Positions 8,486-15,878 of a stretch of 33,058 bases of DNA are shown here, in pieces; position 1 is the stretch's first letter, and each line of letters starts with the position of its first letter. Source of the stretch: Prochloraceae cyanobacterium (GTDB lineage: Bacteria; Cyanobacteriota; Cyanobacteriia; Cyanobacteriales; JASJDA01); NCBI GenBank assembly GCA_030065755.1, contig JASJDA010000040.1, forward strand, positions 1 to 33,058, written 5' to 3'. Both the position numbers and the translations under genes were made by a program. The notes below the pieces were generated by a model. That model ran no database searches. It saw nothing but the letters and a program-made list of their open reading frames with translations, and was not told the DNA's origin.

Positions 8486-8671
8486 TTATGGATTATTTGG
8501 ACACTCGCTGTTCAAACTGTTTGTATTAGAGTGGGATTTACTTACATAAGAATTTTTATCGATTCGGTCATTTGAATTTGCAGCTTTAGTGTCAACTAAC
8601 TCTGAGGAAAAAATTGCGACATTGACCGTGCTGAAAGTAATAAGTAGTAAAGTTTGTAGCAAAATTTTCAT
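8486..8671 (-). CDS. Possible small secreted protein (hypothetical)
   Basis: A 61-codon frame starting with ATG at 8671, with GGGGG about 9 bases upstream. The N-terminus, MKILLQTLLLITFSTVN, is a basic residue followed by a hydrophobic stretch and looks like a signal peptide, with possible cleavage near KAANS. The remaining 35 residues are polar and rich in Asn and Ser. I recognise no family. It sits in a long AT-rich spacer where chance frames are common, so it may not be a gene. The predicted signal peptide and ribosome binding site are the only support. Confidence 0.35.
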   Translation of the reverse strand: MKILLQTLLLITFSTVNVAIFSSELVDTKAANSNDRIDKNSYVSKSHSNTNSLNSECPNNP

Positions 8672-9053
8672 ATAATTAACCCCCAATCGCTTTGTAAAGA
8701 GTTAAAAGGTGATACATAAATCTTTTACTAAGTATACTTCTTCTTCCCAGTAATATATTCATAAGTATCAAAGATTTTTCTAATGGTAGATATTAGGCAC
8801 AGTTATGACAATTTGTTGATTTTTTCTTTAGATTTGAGCAATATTGCATACTCAGCGTATTTACTCTAAGTTGAAGTCGCTTCTTAAAATTACTCGAAAA
8901 TAATTTTCAATAAATTAATTTGATTTTAATTTAACAGCTTAGATGAATCGAGCCAAGTATAATAATTTTCTTATGGAAAATATATACATATATATTTCCA
9001 CAAAACTCATCGCAACCACAATCATAAAGTAGATTATTTTATCAATTAAGAAT
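8672..9053. other. AT-rich intergenic region upstream of the cupin gene
   Basis: Very AT-rich, with TATATA runs near 8985-8996. No gene or hairpin was recognised. It presumably carries the cupin promoter. Confidence 0.4.
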
Positions 9054-9677
9054 ATGAAAAGTCGAGATTGGTTAGTTACAAAAGAAGGTAACTGTTTGGC
9101 GATCGAATCTCTGAGAGATTGGGATTTATTAAGAGATGATTATAGGTTTTATCGTTTTTTAACAGAAGTAGAAGACCTGACCAAGATAGCAGACAAACAA
9201 GGAGAAGCTGAAGAAAATTTTCTGCCAGAAATACGGAAACTAGTGCGGAAGTTAATTCTCAACTCATACTGGGTCAAAACTCGATCGCCCCAACCCAACC
9301 AGAAAACAGGTACTTCAATTTTACTTTTATATGAAGAATTAGGGTTTCCCATGACGGTACAGACTGAGAATATATTACCAGGTTCGGGTTCCCCTATTCA
9401 CAATCACGGGACTTGGGGGGTGGTAGCAGTGTTAGAAGGGATGCAAAAAAATACTTTTTGGAAGCGATCGCCTACTCCGCAATTTCCTGAAAAAATCGAA
9501 CAAGTCGGAGAACAGATCTTAGAAGCAGGAAATATTATTAGCTTGACCAGTGAAGCAATTCACGCTGTAGAAGCAGTGGGAGAAAAACCGACAATAACTT
9601 TTAATCTTTACGGTGAGACCGACCCTAACAAAAGATTTCAGTTCGATCGAATAAATCATATAGCCAAACATTTTTAG
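9054..9677 (+). CDS. Cysteine-dioxygenase-like cupin protein
   Basis: A 207-residue protein with a single cupin barrel. The iron-binding pattern of cysteine dioxygenase-like enzymes is visible: SPIHNHGTWG gives His116 and His118, and SEAIHAVEAVG gives the third ligand, His170. The Glu in VLEGM (about residue 128) closes cupin motif 1. About 100 N-terminal residues are helical and charged, as in this family. Known relatives oxidise a thiol such as cysteine to its sulfinate, but the substrate here is not shown by sequence. It stands alone between two long AT-rich spacers. It could equally be annotated simply as a cupin. Confidence 0.8.
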   Translation: MKSRDWLVTKEGNCLAIESLRDWDLLRDDYRFYRFLTEVEDLTKIADKQGEAEENFLPEIRKLVRKLILNSYWVKTRSPQPNQKTGTSILLLYEELGFPMTVQTENILPGSGSPIHNHGTWGVVAVLEGMQKNTFWKRSPTPQFPEKIEQVGEQILEAGNIISLTSEAIHAVEAVGEKPTITFNLYGETDPNKRFQFDRINHIAKHF

Positions 9678-10069
9678 CCACCTTGTCTTTTAGGTCTTCG
9701 ATTGAGGAAAATACGATCTCGATCGAGGGCTAGAAGGAATGTACAAAGATTTAGATTTATAGCAATTATTATAAAATGGACAGTTATTCAGTAATCTCAT
9801 TTAAGACAATAATATTTTTCATATTTCTTTAACGAACAGTTTCTTGATTTGACAAGGTTATTTACAACGAATTTATAAAAATTGCGAATATCTTTATATA
9901 AAATACACATAAATTGTATATATTTGGCTTTATATTGTGGTGAGTAATAAAAAAATAAAAACGACGAAAATAAGTGTCTCGTGGTTTTAGTAGAAAACTA
10001 TTCGATCTGTAAAAAGCGATCGAAATTACAAAGTTTTTGTATTATAGATCGTTCATAAACCCCATAAAA

Positions 10070-10103
10070 GTTGTTATCCTTTCGGTTGAAAGCGATAAGC
10101 AAC
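10070..10103 (+). other. Strong bulged stem-loop, possible structured RNA
   Basis: Three stacked helices, GTTG/CAAC, TTATC/GATAA and CTTTC/GAAAG, enclose the tetraloop GGTT. Only two unpaired bases (C and G) lie on the 3' side, giving 14 base pairs in 34 bases. No T run follows on either strand, so it is not a standard terminator. Function is unknown. Confidence 0.4.
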
Positions 10104-10151
10104 TAATAATTTATCTAGATTTATAACAGCCAAAATAAGTTGAAGGTTTTT

Positions 10152-10263
10152 AACAGTTACTAGTTATCAGTTACGAGATTCAACATGGGGTCACGCGTTC
10201 CCAATAGATCGGTATTAACTGAAAACTAATAACCGATAACTAATAACTGTTCGCTGATTTAAG
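10152..10263. repeat. Foldback repeat built from AGTTATCAG-type units
   Basis: The left part reads AACAGTTACTAGTTATCAG and the right part carries the complementary series ending TAATAACTGTT, so the 112 bases can fold back. It ends with CGCTGATTTAAG. A second member at 27370-27451 has the same composition and the same CGCTGATTTAAG end. This is a short interspersed repeat family. Confidence 0.6.
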
Positions 10264-10481
10264 GTTTGATTGTTAGGGATAGGTTAAGGAATTCTCAAAA
10301 AAACTATTCGAGAAAGGTTTTTATCAGTTAAATATCGAATTTAAAAGATAAAAAGTTTTTTTTAATATTATTGCCTTAAGCACAAATGCTTAATAAAATA
10401 GGAAAAGTTTAATTTTTCTTATTATTTGAAAAAAAAATCTAAAGTGCAGTTGTTAGGATAATATTCGGAGTTAATAAAAAA

Positions 10482-11102
10482 ATGGTAGCACTAATTCCAG
10501 GTGGAAACTTTGCTGGAGCATTTCTTAGCGGTCAAAATTTAAGCGGTCGCAATCTTAATGGTATTACTCTCGATCGTGCCACCATGCAAGGCACAATACT
10601 AAACAGAGCGAGTTTAGTAGGAGCGAGTCTGCAATCAGCAGACATGGCAGGTGTCAAAGGAATAGGTGCTAATTTAAATAGAGCTAATCTAACAGGTGCA
10701 AAACTATTAGGTGCAGATTTCACAAACGGCTTTCTAGCAAACGCTAAATTCGAGAGAGCTGATATTTCAGGTATTATCTTCAATAGAACAAACCTTTCAG
10801 GTGCAGATTTTACAGGAACTACCTTTACTGATGCAAGAATTAGCAACAGTAATTTTAATTATGCTAATCTAAGTGGTCTATCAATAACAGATACAGGCTT
10901 CGGTGGCAGTACATTTATTGGTGCTAATTTATCTCGTATTACAGTTAAAATTGAAATCGATCGCAGCGGTTTTTGTCCTAATACTTCTATCAATAACTTT
11001 AAGTTTGACTTAACCACTGGCGCTCTTTCCTTTAACGATCGGCAATTTGCTACCGTGCGAAACAGCAATCTCGTTGTTGGCCAAGATCTAGTTTTTGTCT
11101 AA
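10482..11102 (+). CDS. Pentapeptide-repeat protein
   Basis: A 206-residue protein. From about residue 8 to 155 it follows the A(D/N)LXX five-residue pattern, for example GGNFAGAFLSGQNLSGRNLNG, GANLNRANLTGAKLLGADF and TNLSGADFTGTTF. Such repeats fold into a right-handed quadrilateral beta helix. The last 50 residues do not repeat (SGFCPNTSINNFKFDLTTG onward) and may cap the helix. There is no signal peptide. GGAG lies about 10 bases before the ATG. Cyanobacteria carry many such proteins, mostly without known function; nothing here specifically points to gyrase protection. It ends at a bidirectional terminator shared with the opposing TPR gene. Confidence 0.9.
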   Translation: MVALIPGGNFAGAFLSGQNLSGRNLNGITLDRATMQGTILNRASLVGASLQSADMAGVKGIGANLNRANLTGAKLLGADFTNGFLANAKFERADISGIIFNRTNLSGADFTGTTFTDARISNSNFNYANLSGLSITDTGFGGSTFIGANLSRITVKIEIDRSGFCPNTSINNFKFDLTTGALSFNDRQFATVRNSNLVVGQDLVFV

Positions 11103-11132
11103 AAACTAACTGGCTAATTGTATCTTTGAGAT

Positions 11133-11170
11133 AAAAAAGCTGTCACCAATTATAGTGGCGGCTTTTTTTT
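11133..11170. terminator. Bidirectional rho-independent terminator
   Basis: A run of A, then GCTGTCAC, an 8-base loop, GTGGCGGC and eight T. The stem has two G-U pairs in the plus-strand RNA. It lies between the convergent ends of the pentapeptide and coiled-coil/TPR genes and can serve both. Confidence 0.85.
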
Positions 11171-11180
11171 GTTGCTTTCT

Positions 11181-13820
11181 CTATGCTTCGATCGACTGCC
11201 AGAAAAGATTATTTTCAGCAATAGGGTCAAAATCAGGATCGTTTCTTGCTTCTTCTCGATATCTCGGATTGAGTTCGATCGCCTGTTTTAAATTTTCTAC
11301 AGCTAATTCTACCTGAGATTTCAAAGAATAACAGATCGCTTTATTGTAGTAAGCAGAAGCATAGTTCGATTGAATTTCTATAGCGCGATCGAAGCTCTCG
11401 ATAGCTTCCTTATCCCGCTCTAATTTTACTAGCACCTTACCTTTATAATTCCACGCCTTAGCCAATTGAGAATTTAACTCAATTGCTTTATCGAAAGAAG
11501 CTACCCCATCTTCATAGCGTTGCAACATCTCTAAAGCCATACCTCGATTTAACCAAGCTACCGCATTATCTGACTTTTCTCGGACAGCTCGATCGAAAGA
11601 CTCAAAAGCTTCTTGATGTTGTTGCATCATTCCGAGGGCTACTCCGCGATCGACCCAAGCTTGGTAATAATCTGGTTTAATTTCTATAGCTTTGTCGTAA
11701 GAAGCGATCGCTTCTGGATATCGTCTTAAACGTCTTAACATCATGCCTCGATTTAACCAGCCTTTGTAGTTATTGCGATCGAGTTTCACTACCTTGTTAA
11801 ACGCCGCGATCGCTCCTTCAAATCTTTCTAACTCCATCAAAGCCGTACCTCGTTGATACCACGTTTCTGGATCGTCGGGTTTAATATCGAGGACTTTATC
11901 AAACGAAGCGATCGCCTCAGTATACTGCTTTAATTGTACTAGTGCTGTGCCCTTTTTGTACCAAATATCTGGGTTATCTGGCTGCACTTCCAAAGCGCGA
12001 TCGATCTGAGCTAGTGCTTCTTTGTCTTGTCCTCTTGACAATAAGGCTTCTGCTTCTTCTACAAATTCAGCAGGGTTTAGGAACAACTGAGGGTTGTTAA
12101 CCTGTAGTTGTTCAATTTTTTCTGTAACTGCTGCTATTTTTTGTTGTATTTCAGAGAGCGCTTCTCCAGTAATCTCTGCTGCGGAAATCTCAGCTAACTT
12201 CTGCAAAATTTTCTGTTTTTCACTTCGAGCATCGAACTCAATTTCAGATAATTTTTGCTCTAATATTGTCTCTAATTTATCTATATTTTCTACAGCTCTA
12301 TCTTGGCGCTGTTCAGTATCCGATTGCAATTGAGATAGTTTTGTTTTAACTTGCGTCTCTAAACCTTTAACTTCAGTTTCTATTATTTCTAAGTTTTGTA
12401 TAGTTTCAGTTTTTCGGCTTTGAATTCCCACTTGTCCCTGGGAAACTTCAGCAGCAAACTGATTTTTTAATTGTCGCACATTTTGCCCCATTTGCTGTAT
12501 TTGTGCTTGAATATTTGAGTATTCCTGGGATAGTTGAGATATTATTTTATTCCCTATTTGTTTCAGTTTTTCCAAAGCCGCATCTTTTTGCTCGATCGCT
12601 TTTTGTTCGGCCTCTTGTTTTATATCTGCTAGTTGTGGTATAAATTCTTTCTCTAACTGTTGGAGATTTTCTAAGATTGAATTTCTTTGCTTTTGCGTTT
12701 CTGAGTGAAGGGTAGATAGTTGAGTGTCAAATTCGCTTTGCGATCGCTGTACTTGCTCTAAGATAGAGTCTTTTTCTTGTTGTGCTTCTGTTTGCAGTCG
12801 CTCCAACCGAGGAGTAAAGTCAGAACTCAATCTTTCTAGGTTTTTGAGAATTAAATTCCACTGTTTGTGTGCGTGTTCTTCTAATTCTACTAGATTAGAA
12901 GTAAACTCTGTCTGCCAGCTTTTGATTTGCTGTAATATATCCTCTTTTTGTTCTTGTAAATCTGTTTTAAATTCGGTCAGAGTCGGCGCGAACTCAGAAC
13001 TTAATTTTTCTATATTTTGTAAGATTGTCTCTTTTTGTTCTCTAGCCTGGGTTGCGAGTGCAGCCAGTTCATTAGCAAAATTATTTTCTGATTCTTGTAA
13101 GTTTTCTAATAGAGCATTTCTTTGTTTGTCCAAATCTTCTTTTAATTGAGACAAGTCGCCACTAAGATCCGATCGTAATTTTTCTAAATTATGCTCCATC
13201 AAATCTTGTTTTTGTCGAGTCTGTTCCAAGAATCTATCGACTACCTTAACGTTGTCTGCCTCTATTTTTTCTAACTCACTTCTATTGCGATCGATTTGTT
13301 GCTGTAGGGAGGTTAATGCCTGTTGCTTTGTTTGAGATAATTCTGATAGTAACCCAGCTATATTTTTTCGTTTGTCGTCTATTTCTTGGTGGAAATTTTC
13401 TGCCTCACCATTGACTCCCTTAGCAATTGCTTGACTTTCTTGGATAATTTTATCTACTTTTTGATTAGCTTGACCAATTTTTTCTTCCAAGTCTGTCAGT
13501 TGAGTCAGTTGGGAACGAACAATATTTCCTACCTCTTGAATTACGGATCTGCGCAATAGCCAGAGTAGGACGATCGTGGCGATCGCCATCAGGATAAAAA
13601 TAATCAGCAAAACAACAACTAACATAATTAACATACTAAAGTCACTATTCTGCCTGTATTGTTGAAGCTCTTGGGAAGATGGTGTTGAGGTGGGAGTTAT
13701 TCGGTCAGTTTCTGCTTGAATAGATTGAGCACTAGCAATGTTAACTGGTAAAACGAAAGTAGAAACAAAAATAGTGCTTGGCAATACCAAGGCGAATAGT
13801 CCTTTAGTTCTAGGCTTCAT
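11181..13820 (-). CDS. Membrane-anchored coiled-coil protein with eight TPR repeats
   Basis: About 879 residues. The ATG at 13820 is preferred over one at 13859 because AAAGGGAG lies 5 bases upstream and the protein then starts with a signal-like segment (MKPRTKGLFALVLPSTIF to about residue 33). A long transmembrane segment at about 62-88 is followed by basic residues. Then comes a coiled coil of about 480 residues rich in Gln, Glu and Lys. Within it, residues 203-405 form seven consecutive repeats of exactly 29 residues with a core like KQxxxILENLxxL. Residues 584-855 form eight 34-residue TPR units, for example DIWYKKGTALVQLKQYTEAI. The layout suggests a protein-interaction scaffold at a membrane. 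I know no assigned function for this architecture. Confidence 0.88.
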   Translation of the reverse strand: MKPRTKGLFALVLPSTIFVSTFVLPVNIASAQSIQAETDRITPTSTPSSQELQQYRQNSDFSMLIMLVVVLLIIFILMAIATIVLLWLLRRSVIQEVGNIVRSQLTQLTDLEEKIGQANQKVDKIIQESQAIAKGVNGEAENFHQEIDDKRKNIAGLLSELSQTKQQALTSLQQQIDRNRSELEKIEADNVKVVDRFLEQTRQKQDLMEHNLEKLRSDLSGDLSQLKEDLDKQRNALLENLQESENNFANELAALATQAREQKETILQNIEKLSSEFAPTLTEFKTDLQEQKEDILQQIKSWQTEFTSNLVELEEHAHKQWNLILKNLERLSSDFTPRLERLQTEAQQEKDSILEQVQRSQSEFDTQLSTLHSETQKQRNSILENLQQLEKEFIPQLADIKQEAEQKAIEQKDAALEKLKQIGNKIISQLSQEYSNIQAQIQQMGQNVRQLKNQFAAEVSQGQVGIQSRKTETIQNLEIIETEVKGLETQVKTKLSQLQSDTEQRQDRAVENIDKLETILEQKLSEIEFDARSEKQKILQKLAEISAAEITGEALSEIQQKIAAVTEKIEQLQVNNPQLFLNPAEFVEEAEALLSRGQDKEALAQIDRALEVQPDNPDIWYKKGTALVQLKQYTEAIASFDKVLDIKPDDPETWYQRGTALMELERFEGAIAAFNKVVKLDRNNYKGWLNRGMMLRRLRRYPEAIASYDKAIEIKPDYYQAWVDRGVALGMMQQHQEAFESFDRAVREKSDNAVAWLNRGMALEMLQRYEDGVASFDKAIELNSQLAKAWNYKGKVLVKLERDKEAIESFDRAIEIQSNYASAYYNKAICYSLKSQVELAVENLKQAIELNPRYREEARNDPDFDPIAENNLFWQSIEA

Positions 13821-14136
13821 CGGAACTCCCTTTCTAGCTACGATCTGCTCTATTGCCATTGAAAGAGTAACTAGGTATAGTTACCCGATCTTCCTCCGAC
13901 TGAGCGAACAATATTTTAAGTATAGAAGCTGCCTCAGCTTTTTCGCGCAAACTCAACTTTTCTAGAAATTTGACCTCGGTCAAAGCCTCGGTGGGAAAAG
14001 CGAACGGGTAACAGGTAACAAAGGGAAACTGTTCCCTTTTTCCTAGGATACAATCCTTTCTTTTTATTAATGTCAATGATTAGACTCACCGAAAATTTGG
14101 GATATTATCCTTTCGTTTCTAGGGTATACATATTAA
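13821..14136. other. Intergenic region upstream of the coiled-coil/TPR gene
   Basis: About 300 bases. It contains the promoter side of the TPR gene and the hairpin at 14020-14041. A minus-strand frame crosses it but shows no family resemblance and is probably not a gene. Confidence 0.4.
14020..14041 (+). terminator. Possible hairpin terminator or repeat fragment
   Basis: AAAGGGAA, loop ACTG, TTCCCTTT and a short T run. It is preceded by GGGTAACAGGTAAC, a type of sequence often dispersed between cyanobacterial genes. No plus-strand gene ends here, so a terminator role is doubtful. Confidence 0.3.
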
Positions 14137-14282
14137 GTCGTCGAGGGGCAACCGAAGACTCTAAACGGACGTGGAGCAAGCATAAGACTACTGATGTAGC
14201 AATTTGTGATAAAACGTCAACCCACCGAGAGACAATAGTCTGGTAGGAATCTCCGCACATAAGAGGGCGGAGTGGATGTCAA
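14137..14282 (+). mobile_element. IS200/IS605-type remnant: tnpB tail and right end
   Basis: From 14137 a frame of 20 codons reads VVEGQPKTLNGRGASIRLLM and stops at 14196-14198. The KTLNGRGASIRL part resembles the C-terminal tail of cyanobacterial TnpB proteins. It is followed by a hairpin, CTCCGC/GCGGAG at 14251-14272, and then TGGATGTCAA, which resembles the right end of IS200/IS605/IS1341 elements. The body of tnpB is absent. The assignment rests on resemblance and position, not on an alignment. Confidence 0.45.
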
Positions 14283-14410
14283 ATTAATAGGTTAATTCCG
14301 ACTAATCCTGGATCTCAACCTCGTTTAAGCATTCGCAGCTTATACCAATTTCGGAAAATCTCACTACAGATGGTTATTTAATCGACTTTTGCAAACTAAA
14401 CCATTTAGCT

Positions 14411-14466
14411 AAAAGCGCAGAAGCCCCAGACTGTACCTGATAAGGTCAGTGTGGGATGAATGCGTG
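14411..14466 (+). mobile_element. Second IS200/IS605-type right-end hairpin
   Basis: AGAAGCC leads into the stem CCCAGACTG/CAGTGTGGG (14425-14433 with 14447-14455, one mismatch). Next come a single bulged T, an inner 4-base stem ACCT/AGGT and the loop GATA. The sequence ATGAATGCGTG follows. It has the same architecture as the hairpin at 14664-14694. No transposase frame precedes it. Confidence 0.45.
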
Positions 14467-14538
14467 AAAAAAGTAGTGCGGACTTCATATCAATATTAAC
14501 TGAAAGTTGATAAGATATGAAGTCCAGCACTATTTTTT
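14467..14538. repeat. Long inverted repeat directly after the second right end
   Basis: The left arm contains GTAGTGC then GGACTTCATATC (to 14491). The right arm contains GATATGAAGTCC then AGCACTA (from 14514). Outer A and T runs extend the pairing to about 25 bases with minor bulges. It could be a bidirectional terminator or a miniature foldback element. Confidence 0.6.
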
Positions 14539-14622
14539 TCAATCTTCATGTTTGGCGAGTTTTTTAAGTAAATATTTCTGGTAAAATATAGATATTAATA
14601 CAAGTTTTTTCCCATCTTAAAG

Positions 14623-14704
14623 CTCAGCGAGTATCCGAAGGGTTACCTGGAGTTGCTGAGAAGCCTACACTGTATACGTCAGTATCAGTGTAGGAGTATG
14701 TCAC
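14623..14704 (+). mobile_element. Third IS200/IS605-type right end, omega-RNA-like
   Basis: CTCAGC (14623-14628) pairs with GCTGAG (14655-14660). AAG then leads into a second hairpin: CCTACACTG/CAGTGTAGG (14664-14672 with 14686-14694), perfect over 9 pairs, a bulged T, the inner stem ATAC/GTAT and the loop GTCA. The sequence ends AGTATGTCAC, a typical right end of cyanobacterial IS605-type elements. In complete elements this region encodes the guide (omega) RNA scaffold of TnpB. No tnpB gene is present here. Confidence 0.5.
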
Positions 14705-14778
14705 TCGTGCAGGAGGGGGCTATGCCGACACGCACTGCGGAAGCATAGCGGCAACTGCTTTTGACTGCACCCATGTGT

Positions 14779-14818
14779 TAGCAACACTTACCGATGAGGA
14801 ATGACTTTTAGTGTTGCT
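14779..14818. terminator. Inverted repeat at the 3' end of the orphan gene
   Basis: AGCAACACT and AGTGTTGCT are perfect 9-base arms separated by 22 bases. The inner arm lies within the last codons of the 163-residue protein gene. It may act as a terminator for that minus-strand gene, though no clear U run follows. Confidence 0.35.
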
Positions 14819-15299
14819 CTTGCGAGCGCCATTGATGTAACTTTTGGGCCCAATTATAAATTTGAATAATATACTCAGAAGCTTTGATACGATACTCATG
14901 TTCGGGTAGACTATTAAACAATTTTTTTAAAAGATCGCTATTGGATATCACTTTTTCGACTTCGTCCAAGTCGGACGAGCTAGAAGATAATGGAGACTCA
15001 GATAGGATCATTAGAGCTATTTCTACATCTACTTCCCAAGTATCAAGGGTTGGGGTTGAGTTATTAGCTAAAGACAGACAATGATAAACTTTTTGTTGTA
15101 AGTTTAAATAAATTTCTCTGTATTCACAATCAAAAGCGAACTGTTTTTCCTCGGAATCATAACTGGCTTCTAGATTTTCTGAGGAGTTCCTAGAAAAGCC
15201 TCTTGCTACTCCCTCTACCTCAAGAAGATTTACTTCTCGCTCTACTGAGCTTACTGAAACTCCAGATGTATATTTTTTTAATAAATTTATTTTTGGCAT
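14808..15299 (-). CDS. Hypothetical 163-residue protein
   Basis: I do not recognise a family. The protein is acidic and soluble, without signal peptide or membrane segment. The first 65 residues are variable and polar. The rest looks helical, with conserved-looking stretches such as EIYLNLQQKVYHCL and EHEYRIKASEYIIQIYNWAQ, and a Ser-rich stretch in the middle (SPLSSSSSDLDE). It starts with ATG at 15299 without a clear Shine-Dalgarno. It lies in an accessory zone, downstream of IS-like ends and next to foldback elements, which suggests horizontal acquisition or a lineage-specific gene. The ordered helical C-terminus argues for a real gene. Confidence 0.6.
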   Translation of the reverse strand: MPKINLLKKYTSGVSVSSVEREVNLLEVEGVARGFSRNSSENLEASYDSEEKQFAFDCEYREIYLNLQQKVYHCLSLANNSTPTLDTWEVDVEIALMILSESPLSSSSSDLDEVEKVISNSDLLKKLFNSLPEHEYRIKASEYIIQIYNWAQKLHQWRSQEQH

Positions 15300-15510
15300 A
15301 ATCGATTTAGTTAATGACTAATAAATAGAAATATTTTTTAAGAAGTTGTCAAATTTATCAGTAGAGTATTACTTGATTTTGACTAAAATCACAATAAATG
15401 AGTAATATAAAATATCTTATCAAATTTCAAATTTTTGTTGATTTTAAATTAATTATGAAAGATATGAATATTTTTAATTACTGATTACAAATAATTCCAG
15501 GTGTAAATTT
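15300..15510. other. AT-rich intergenic segment
   Basis: Very AT-rich, presumably with the promoter of the 163-residue protein gene. No other feature was recognised. Confidence 0.4.
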
Positions 15511-15553
15511 CTCGTGTTCTGCGATCTCTTCGAGATCCGCGTAGCGGCACGAG
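15511..15553. repeat. Dispersed foldback with TCCGCGTAGCGG core
   Basis: Outer arms CTCGTG (15511-15516) and CACGAG (15548-15553) enclose an inner hairpin, GATCTC TTC GAGATC, and the core TCCGCGTAGCGG (15535-15546), which is shared with 4902-4913. This is a second member of the dispersed repeat family. Confidence 0.6.
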
Positions 15554-15643
15554 ACGGTAGAACATTTATAATAAGATTCGGCCCTTTTTGGCTTGCGTTC
15601 GTAGTAGAAAAAAACCCAAAATATGGTAAAAATTAAAATTATC

Positions 15644-15783
15644 CTTTCCGCACGTCAAAATGTAATATATGATGATTACCTGATTGGGGCTATTTTGCGA
15701 ACTGCTTGCAGCAGCGCTTGCACTCCCGCAAAAATAGCCTGACATCATACTACAAAATACATGACAACTTGACGTGCGGAAAG
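15644..15783. repeat. 140-bp double foldback with 15-bp terminal inverted repeats (MITE-like)
   Basis: The ends CTTTCCGCACGTCAA (15644-15658) and TTGACGTGCGGAAAG (15769-15783) are exact inverted copies. Inside lies a second inverted pair, GGCTATTTTGCG (15688-15699) and CGCAAAAATAGCC (15727-15739), with one extra A. A 60-codon minus-strand frame crossing it is not credible as a gene. It could be a miniature inverted-repeat transposable element or a structured RNA. Confidence 0.7.
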
Positions 15784-15878
15784 TGAATTAAAAGCATTGC
15801 TTCTCGATCGCCCAATTCTTCTCTTTTCACCATTGCCGAAAAATCCTTAATGATAGAAAAAAAAAGGACGAAATAGAA

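Larger units (their letters stand above)
9678..10481. other. Long AT-rich intergenic region with hairpins
   Basis: About 800 bases without a gene. It contains a promoter-like pair (TTGACA at 9849-9854 and TTATAA at 9873-9878, 18-base spacing), a bulged hairpin at 10070-10103, and a foldback repeat at 10152-10263. The last part before 10482 is AT-rich and probably holds the promoter of the pentapeptide-repeat gene. Confidence 0.5.

Noticed and set aside
13834-14076. 80-codon minus-strand frame upstream of the TPR gene
   Set aside because: It overlaps the start of the TPR gene and runs through spacer-type repeat DNA; no protein similarity was recognised.
15566-15748. 60-codon minus-strand frame
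   Set aside because: It lies across the 140-bp foldback element and has no family resemblance or ribosome binding site.
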